This document shows, piece after piece, positions 57,101 through 64,000 of a stretch of DNA of 64,000 nucleotides. Numbering within the stretch: position 1 is the stretch's first letter; the number at the start of each line of letters is the position of its first letter. The stretch covers positions 1,403,501 through 1,467,500 of the forward strand of contig JBBPUQ010000007.1 in NCBI GenBank assembly GCA_038501195.1, given 5' to 3'. The notes beneath the pieces are model-generated. The model did not search any database. It had not been told where the DNA came from and was given only the letters and a program-made list of their open reading frames with translations. Position numbers and translations under genes: made by a program. This DNA comes from Nemania diffusa (lineage: Eukaryota > Ascomycota > Sordariomycetes > Xylariales > Xylariaceae).

Positions 57101-59474
57101 ATTTAAAAAATTTTGCAATAATATATAACTAATTAAAACTTTATATAAAAAAATGTTTATTAAAATATATTAAGCTGTTAAAAAAATCAAACAAATATAT
57201 ATATTATTTTATTATATATTTAATATTTTATATAAAAAAATTAATTACTATATAAATAAAAAAATAATATTATAAATAGTTATAAAAGCTTTAAATAATA
57301 TAGTTAAATTAAATAGTTTTATATTTATTTTACTAGTTTTTAAAGCTTATTTTAAAATTAATAGCAATTTATTTTTTTTGCTAAAAATTACTTAAAAAAT
57401 AAAAGCTGTACAAAAAGCTATAAAAATATTAAAAAATATTTATATAAAAATTAATATTAACTAAGCTATATAAACTAAAAATAAACTAATATTATTATAT
57501 AAAGTACTTTTTTTATTTTTTTAAAATAAAATTATAATATAAAAAAAACAAAAAAACTAAACAAAACTATATAAAATTTTTATAATTAAAAATTATAACA
57601 TTATAATTAATATAATAAATAAATTAGCTAAGTTTTATTATATATAAATTAAACTATATTATTAATAAAAAGCTATATTTAATTTATTATATAAAAAAAA
57701 TAACTTTTTGTACAATTTTTTTTAAGTTTTTAAATAACTGCAATTTTAATATAAAAATAAATTAAAAAAGTTATTTATATTTATTAATAATTAATACTTT
57801 ATATTAAAAAAAGTTAACAATTATATTTTAACTATATAATTAAAACAAAATAATATAATTATTATATTTAATATATTTTTTAAATAATTAAATATAATTA
57901 AAATAAATATATTAATAATTTAAAATATATTTTAGTTTATATAATATAATTTAAATTAATATAATTAAATAAAACTTTTTTAAATTAAATTTATATAAAA
58001 AATTAAAAATAAAATAACTAAACTATATAAAAAGTTTAAATTAATTATATAAAGTTATAAAAACAATAATAAAGTTTAAATTTTTATATAAATATTAATA
58101 ATTTAATATATAAATTAATAATTTATTATAACTTTAAAACTATTATTAATTTAAAATTATAATATATATATAAAACTATAAAATATTTTTTAAATATATA
58201 TATAGTTATATAATAAATTAAATTAAAAAAATTATATTTACTTATTAAAAAAACTAAAAAACAAATATTTAATAAATATTATATTTTAAATTATATAACT
58301 ATTATATAAATTAGTTAAATTAAAATTATATTAATATAAAACTTATTATAAATATTATTATTAAAAATTAAATATAAAAATATTTATATATAACTTATAT
58401 TTGTTATATATTAAAAAAAAACCTAATAAATTTATAATTATAAAATTTTAAATAAATAATATTTTTAATATTATATTTAAAAAGTTTTATATAAAAAAAA
58501 AACTAAGTTTTTATTTTATATAAAATTAAAAGTAAAATTAATGCTTAAATACTTTATTAAATTTAACAAAAGTAAAATTTAAATAAATAAATAAAATTTT
58601 TTTTTTATTTAATAAAAATAAACTAAGCAATTATATATTATTAACTTTTATATAAAAAATTATTTTTAATAATATATTATTTAACAAGTTTAAAAAGTAT
58701 ATATTATATTAATATATTAACTAAAAGCATTATATAATTTATTAATTACTATATAAGTTTAAAAACTGTTAAAAAACAATATTAAAGCATTAAATATATA
58801 AATATAATAATAAATTAATAATATATAGCAAAAACTATATTATATATTTTTAAACTTTAATTATATAAAAATTTTTATTTTTATTAATAAAATATTTATA
58901 AACAATAAAAATTTAAGTTTTTAAATTAAATTTATAGTTATATTAGCTAATAAAAGTTATATAAAAAACACTTTTATAATTAAAAATAATATTGTTTATT
59001 AAAATTTAATCAAATATAAACAAGTTATATATAATATATTAATAAATAAATTATATAATATAATTAATAAATTTAACTACGCTATTATATTTAATATAAC
59101 TTTTCAAAAAATCATTTATATAATAAAATTATTAACTATATTATTAGTTATATATACCGATTTTAAATTTTTATATAAATGTTTAATTAAACTAAAAACT
59201 ATATAAAAAAAACAATTTATAATTAATATTATATTATTTTAAAAAGTATATAAAAATCGCAAAATTATAAAAATATATTAAATTAATAGCAAAAATAACT
59301 TAATAAATATTTGTATAAAAAAAATACTTAATTAAATATTAAAAAAGCTAATTAATACAAATAAACTAATTATATAAATAAAACTATATATAAATTAATT
59401 AAACAGTAAAAAAAATAATAAAAAATTAGTTAATATTAAAACTAAAGTTATTATATAAAAAAAAAAATCTTTAA

Positions 59475-59782
59475 TATTAAACTAATAATTTAACAAAACT
59501 TATATATATATATTAAATATATATAATTAAAACTTAAACTAAAACTTTTATTAAATAATTAAATAAATAAAAAATATAAAAATTTATTAAAATTTATAAA
59601 ATTTATAAATTTTATATATATATATATATAAATAACTTATATATAACTTTTTTAGTTATATTTTTTTTTATAAAATATATATATAAATTAATATAAAACT
59701 TTAAAACTTAAAAATAAACTTTAAACTTTATAAATTACTTTAAATATTTTTATATATATATAAATAAAAAGTTTTATTAATA
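59475..59782 (+). repeat. Family-1 copy 4, 3' LTR
   Basis: 308 bp, starting TATTAAACTAATAATTTAAC and ending GTTTTATTAATA. Against the 5' LTR most differences are C/T or G/A, as expected if two identical LTRs were mutated independently by RIP. Confidence 0.91.
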
Positions 59783-61138
59783 TATATAATATATTTTTTT
59801 TAAAATTATATATAAAATATAAAATTATAAAATTTAAATTTTTTTAATAATAAAAAATATTTTATTTATTAATAATTATAAAATTTATTATTTTTTATAT
59901 AAATATATTATATTATTATTTAAAAATATAATTTTATAAAAAATTATTTATTTAAAATATTATATTTATTTTTATTATAAAAATAAAAATAAATATAATT
60001 AAATTTATTATAAAAAAAATAATAACTTTTAAAAAATTATTTTATAATTTTATTTTAAAATTAAATAAAATATAAATAATTTATTTAAATAATATATAAA
60101 TAATTAAATTAATAATAAATAAAAATAAAAAAATAAATATTAAATTTAAATATATAAATATATAAAATATATAACTATATTAAAAATATTTTAAAAAAAG
60201 TTTTAAAATAATATATTTTTTTATTAATTTTAAAAATATAAATTATATTTATAATATAAATTTAAAAAATAAATAAAAATTTTTTTTTAATTATTTATTA
60301 ATTTATAATAATTAAAACAATTAAAAAAAAAAAAAAAAAACAAAATTAAAATAAATTATATTAATTTTTATTTATTATTTTTATTATTTTATTTTTTAAA
60401 TTTATTAAATATTAAAAAGATTAATTTTTATTTTTTAAAAATTTTTTAAAAAATATAAAAAATATAAAAAAAAAAATATAAAAATATATAAATAATATTA
60501 ATAATATAAATAAAAAAATTATTAATAATAAAAATATTAATAATATTAAAAAAAAAAAAAAATAATTAAAAAAAAATAATTAAAATATAAAAAATAAATA
60601 AAAATTTAAATATATAAATAATTTAATAAAAAATATAAAAAATAAATATAAATATAAATAATAAAAAAATAATAATAATAAATTTTTTTTTATTTATTTT
60701 AAAAATAATTTAAAAAATATTATAAAAATAAAAAAATCTTTATATAAAATTATTAATTATAAATTATTATAATAATTTTAAAAAATATTAATATAAAATT
60801 TATAATTTAAAAAGTTTTAAATTAAATAATTATTATTAAATAATAAATAAATAATATTATATAATTTAAAATATATTTATATTTATTAATATAATATTTT
60901 AAATATATATAAAAAATATAAAAAAAATATATATAAATATATATATATATTTTAAAAAATATTTATAATAATATTAATTATAATTAATTATATTAAAATA
61001 TATATTATTTTTATATTTAATAAAAATAATATTTATATAATAATAATAAAAAATTATATATTTTTTTTTTAAATAAAATATAAATAAATATTTAATAAAT
61101 TATAAAATTTAAAATATTATATTAAAAAAAAAAAAAAA

Positions 61139-61176
61139 ATTATTATTATTATTATTATTATTAATAATAATAATAA
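61139..61176. repeat. (TTA)n followed by (TAA)n, self-complementary microsatellite
   Basis: About eight ATT triplets run directly into several AAT triplets, making a perfect A/T hairpin. It lies inside element Y and is most simply slippage in converted DNA. Confidence 0.65.
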
Positions 61177-61683
61177 AAATATAAAAAATATAAATAATAA
61201 AATAAATAATAATATTTATAATAATAATATAAAAAATTTTAATAATTATTAATTAAAATTAAAAATAAAAAAAAATTATAAAAAAAACTATTTAAAAATA
61301 AATTAAAAATAATAATAAAAAAAATAAAATTATTTTTTAAAAATATTAATATATAATTAATATTTTATAATATAAAATTTTAAAATTAATTATTATATTA
61401 AAATATTATAATAAAATAATATTATTTAAAGTTTTAATTAATATAAAAATTTTTATAATTAATTTAAAAATTTTATAAAATATATATTAATAATAATAAT
61501 AATATTTATAATTATAAATTAATTTTAAATTTATTTATATAAAAAAAAAATTTAAAAATTATAATTTATAAATAAATAAAAATAAAAAAAAATAAAAAAA
61601 TAAAAAAAATTAATTATTTTATTAATTAATTAAATATATAATAATTAAATAATTTTAAAAATATATTTATAAATTTAAAAAAA

Positions 61684-61689
<6 letters not shown>

Positions 61690-61715
<26 letters not shown>
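61690..61715. repeat. Poly-A tract, 26 bases
   Basis: An uninterrupted run of 26 A in element Y. It lies about 430 bases before the right LTR, too far for a polypurine tract directly next to it. Confidence 0.8.
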
Positions 61716-62143
61716 TTAAAATTATAAAATAATTAATTTATATTAAAAATATTAAAATATTAAAAATAAATTTATTTTATATATAAAAAAAAAATATATT
61801 TTTTTTATAATTATTAATTTAATATTATTAAATATATTATATATTTAATTAAATAATAAAATTATAATTAATAAATATATATAAATATAATTTTATTATT
61901 TAATAATTTTATAATAAAAATATAAAAAATATATTAATATAATAATATATTAAAAAAAATATATTTTTAAATTTTTTTTTATAAAAGTTAATTATTTAAA
62001 ATATATAAAACTATTAAAATTTTTTAAAATATATTTTTATAAAAATTTTAAAATATAAAATTAAAAAAATTATTATTTTTTTTTTTATTAATATATAAAA
62101 AAAAAAACAATTAAATAATTTAAAATAATTTAATTAAAAAATA

Positions 62144-62537
62144 TATAATAATATTAATAAATTTAATAAAATAAATTTAAAAAATTAAATTATAAAATTT
62201 ATTTAAATAAATTTATTTAATAAAAAAATTTAAAAAAAAGCTTTTATAAAAAATTTTTTATTATTTATAATATTATTTATTAAAATTATTATTTATTATA
62301 AATATTTATTATTATAAATAAATAAAAATAATTATAAAATTAAAATTTAAATATAAAATATTAAATTTAATTTTAATATTTATTAAAAATATATATATAT
62401 ATATAAAATTTAAAAATTAAAAAATTAAAATAATAAAAATATTTAATAAATTTTATTTTAATATATTTTTTAAAATTATTTTAATTATATTAATTTAATT
62501 TTATTTATTAAATTTAATTATATTTTTATATATAATA
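62144..62537. repeat. Element Y, right LTR
   Basis: 394 bp, the partner of 48982-49374. At its right edge the sequence passes directly into the second half of the interrupted family-1 LTR. Confidence 0.87.
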
Positions 62538-62630
62538 TATATATATATAAATAATTTATATTTAATTTTTTTATTATATTTTTTTTATATAAATATATAT
62601 ATAAATTAATATATAAATTTAAAATTTAAA
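62538..62630 (+). repeat. Second half of the split family-1 LTR (copy 5)
   Basis: It continues the LTR broken at 48981: the TA run, AATAATTTATAT, the TTTTATTATATTTTTTTT stretch, ATATATATAAATTAATATA and AAATTTAAAA all occur in the order seen in complete LTRs (compare 59622-59714). It then dissolves into the AAAAT array, so the last part of the LTR is missing or replaced. Confidence 0.8.
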
Positions 62631-62784
62631 AATAAAATAAAATAAAATAAAATAAAATAAAATAAAATAAAATAAAATAAAATAAAATAAAATAAAATAA
62701 AATAAAATAAAATAAAATAAAATAAAATAAAATAAAATAAAATAAAATAAAATAAAATAAAATAAAATAAAATAAAATAAAATA
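62628..62784. repeat. (AAAAT)n microsatellite, about 31 units
   Basis: A 157-bp array of the 5-mer AAAAT without a visible error. It starts where intact family-1 LTRs read AAAAATAAACTTTAAAC, so an AAAATAAA seed in the LTR probably grew by slippage. Its perfection, next to heavily mutated DNA, means the growth came after RIP of the LTR. Confidence 0.95.
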
Positions 62785-63051
62785 TAAATTAAATAAATAA
62801 ATTAAAAAATAATTAATTAAAATATTATAATTAATAATTAATTTTTTATTTTATTTAATTATTTTTTTTATTAAAAATAAAATTAATTTTATTGTTTAAT
62901 ATTAAACTTAATCGCTTTTTAAACACATTTTAATATATTAATATATGTTTGCTTTATTATTATGTTTATAACATTGCTTAATCTTTATCTTTTTAAGCAC
63001 ATCTGCCTTTTCAAGTTTAAGCTTGTGTACTATGAGCCGCTTTTTAATCCA
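62785..63051. other. Right transition from the A+T block to gene DNA, including the 3' flank of the CDS
   Basis: 62785-62890 is still nearly pure A+T. G and C return between 62890 and 63010 (TAATCGCTTTTTAAACACATT near 62913) and are normal by the stop codon at 63052. This is the downstream side of the minus-strand gene. No clear polyadenylation signal can be singled out in so A+T-rich a stretch. Confidence 0.65.
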
Positions 63052-64000
63052 TCACCATGCCGGGCTCTGCCGTGTCTCTATCCCCTTCGCCGGGGCCTTT
63101 TCGCTTACCACTCTTGGACTGGGAAGGTCCAACCTCACCTTTTTCAGGGGCTGCCTCTCCAGAGACTCTTCGTTGCCGGCGAGCCCCCTCTTCGTCCTCC
63201 CCCTTCCATCAGACCCAGGCCGGTTTTCTTTTGACGGGTTCATCTCGGCTTCGATCAAAGGGACCTGATCCAGAACCCATTTCACAAGGACGCGGTGACG
63301 AGCATTGTTCCTTGTCGCCCTGGCGTGGCCGAATGCTCCTTTACCAAATGCCTGGACTCGGTTGTTCCGGTCCCGGGTCTGCCCAAAAAATCGCTTTGCA
63401 GCATGTATTTTATCTAGAGTGGTTTTCATTATAGACATCCGCTTTTCTTTAGGCATACGCAACAAACGATCTGGGTGCTCCTGGGTCAACGTGTAGAGTC
63501 GCTTCCCTTCGGCCTTCGCCCTCTGCCAGTCCTCCCTGGCTTGGTCGTCTTCGTCCTGGGCCCGCATCGCCCATTGTGGGGTCCGCACAAACTCTTTTGT
63601 CTCATCACGTCTCAGTATGCCCGTGTCAACAAGCTCCTGCCAGGCCTTGTCGAGACCTGGCTGCAGGCGTTCGATCTGCCTGGCGTACGTGTCAAGCCAC
63701 CAGTATTCGTAGTTGAGGTATTCGATCCATGTCGTCAGCTTGCACTGTTTCTTGGGGTCTTCGTCGAGCTCAAACGGGTGCGTGAAGCGGTGCCGGGCAA
63801 GCCGGCACTTCACCGCTTCGGCATAGTCTTGGAACCCGTGACAGCCGCGCTCTCTACAGAGGCGTCTCTGCTCTCTGCGTTGGGATTGCTCACGATCCCA
63901 GCCTGGTTTAAGGCATGACGGATCAGCTTCAATCGGGGCTAAGTGTTCCGAAACCCATTTCGGTATAACATGTAGCTTAATTTCATTCTTCACTCGTTCG
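63052..64000 (-). CDS. Basic Trp/Tyr-rich fungal protein of unknown function, 5'-truncated
   Basis: The frame is open from the right edge to a TGA at 63052-63054. No in-frame ATG occurs until M143 (codon start 63567), counting from the GTG at 63993, so the true start lies beyond the window or across an intron. Visible parts by that count: a Cys/His-containing basic segment CRERGCHGF (46-54), a conserved-looking core LTTWIEYLNYEYWWLDTY (86-103), a charged helix-rich middle (104-216), WVLDQVPLIEAEMN (239-252), and a low-complexity basic tail with LKKVRLDLPSP (283-293) resembling a nuclear signal. From memory, proteins with this W-I-E-Y-L-N-Y-E-Y core occur in many copies in Pezizomycotina genomes, often near repeats, and some have N-terminal zinc fingers; this was not checked. 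Function unknown. Base composition is normal, with no RIP damage. Confidence 0.72.
   Translation of the reverse strand, partial: ERVKNEIKLHVIPKWVSEHLAPIEADPSCLKPGWDREQSQRREQRRLCRERGCHGFQDYAEAVKCRLARHRFTHPFELDEDPKKQCKLTTWIEYLNYEYWWLDTYARQIERLQPGLDKAWQELVDTGILRRDETKEFVRTPQWAMRAQDEDDQAREDWQRAKAEGKRLYTLTQEHPDRLLRMPKEKRMSIMKTTLDKIHAAKRFFGQTRDRNNRVQAFGKGAFGHARATRNNARHRVLVKWVLDQVPLIEAEMNPSKENRPGSDGRGRTKRGLAGNEESLERQPLKKVRLDLPSPRVVSEKAPAKGIETRQSPAW

Larger units (their letters stand above)
53878..59782 (+). mobile_element. Family-1 LTR retrotransposon, copy 4, least converted copy
   Basis: 5,905 bp with two 308-bp LTRs and a matching 5-bp flank TATAT (53873-53877 and 59783-59787). It is the longest and most G+C-retaining copy: AGCT, GCAA, CTGTAA and a few CpG words (about 56795, 59080, 59159, 59258) survive, so it likely arrived last or met fewer RIP cycles. 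Copy 1 (5080-5450) and copy 2 (around 21500-21690) align with 55335-55695. An A-run (59458-59467) precedes the 3' LTR. No primer-binding tRNA match can be named after conversion. Gag-pol content and superfamily are not readable; size and LTR length fit either Copia or a small Gypsy. Confidence 0.92.
48982..62537. mobile_element. Element Y: LTR retrotransposon inserted in a family-1 LTR and hosting family-1 copy 4
   Basis: Direct repeats of about 393 bp, roughly 97% alike by eye, bound 13,556 bp. Both repeats start TATAATAAT and end TATATAATA, which fits TG...CA termini turned to TA...TA. The outer flanks are the two halves of one family-1 LTR, and TATAT sits on both sides (48977-48981 and 62538-62542), although that word is weak evidence inside a TA run. 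Without copy 4 and its duplication, Y is about 7.65 kb. Its interior (49375-53872 and 59788-62143) is strongly A-rich on the plus strand, suggesting a plus-strand coding sequence, and is among the most thoroughly converted DNA here. No frame survives. Confidence 0.83.

Noticed and set aside
53878..59782. Assignment of family 1 to Copia or Gypsy
   Set aside because: No conserved protease, RT or integrase motif can be read through the stops; size and LTR length fit both.
1141..62890. Mitochondrial or plastid DNA, or an A+T-rich bacterial or protozoan contig
   Set aside because: No rRNA, tRNA or conserved organelle gene is visible, the block is flanked by nuclear-type fungal genes, and nested LTR pairs with transition-type differences fit RIP.
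1141..62890. CRISPR array or satellite-type centromere repeat
   Set aside because: The repeats are a few long dispersed copies 4-18 kb apart; no regular short repeat-spacer spacing and no tandem satellite monomer was seen.
62962..63918. Five plus-strand ORFs of 63-147 codons
   Set aside because: All overlap the minus-strand coding frame or its 3' flank; their Pro/Leu/Arg-rich products are typical antisense shadows of a G+C-balanced gene.

Overview
The window looks like nuclear DNA of a filamentous ascomycete (Pezizomycotina). Two things point there. The left edge carries a HET-domain (heterokaryon incompatibility) gene, a family largely confined to these fungi. The middle 61-62 kb is an extreme A+T block of the kind made by repeat-induced point mutation (RIP), in which duplicated DNA suffers C-to-T changes on both strands. 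I cannot name a genus. The block is unusually severe: whole 60-base stretches (1801-1860, 8881-8940) have no G or C, and only a handful of CpG sites survive in about 60 kb.

Layout. 1-456 (-): a HET-domain pseudogene, running off the left edge, with a TGA where the family has a conserved Trp. 457-1140: intergenic DNA of intermediate composition. About 1141-62890: the A+T block, with no credible ORF and one 238-base island of ordinary composition at 3267-3504. 62785-63051: transition back to normal DNA. 63052-64000 (-): the 3' part of a basic, Trp/Tyr-rich protein that runs off the right edge.

Most of the A+T block can be parsed as nested, RIP-destroyed LTR retrotransposons. One family, called family 1 here, has LTRs of about 308 bp and occurs four times with both LTRs: 3829-8555 (+), 20077-25429 (+), 41726-47344 (-) and 53878-59782 (+). 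Three of these four copies still have matching 5-bp target duplications. A fifth copy is a fragment whose LTR is split by a 13.56 kb insertion (element Y, 48982-62537, LTRs about 393 bp), and Y itself contains family-1 copy 4, giving a three-level nest. Other long direct repeats suggest elements V (8682-15551), W (17818-36089, holding copy 2 and element Z), Z (27936-34985) and X (36578-47946, holding copy 3). After removing the nested inserts, these come to 5.7-7.6 kb each, a normal size for LTR elements.

RIP has reduced these elements almost to a two-letter code: original purines read as A and pyrimidines as T. No protein can be read, but strand orientation partly survives as A-versus-T skew and as A-runs where the polypurine tract stood. 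Copy 4 keeps the most G and C and is probably the youngest. A gene-free, TE-filled A+T block of this size between GC-balanced gene DNA could be a regional centromere, an ordinary RIP isochore or a subtelomeric/accessory segment; the sequence alone does not decide. I found no RNA gene, CRISPR array or intact new system. All repeat boundaries come from aligning by eye.
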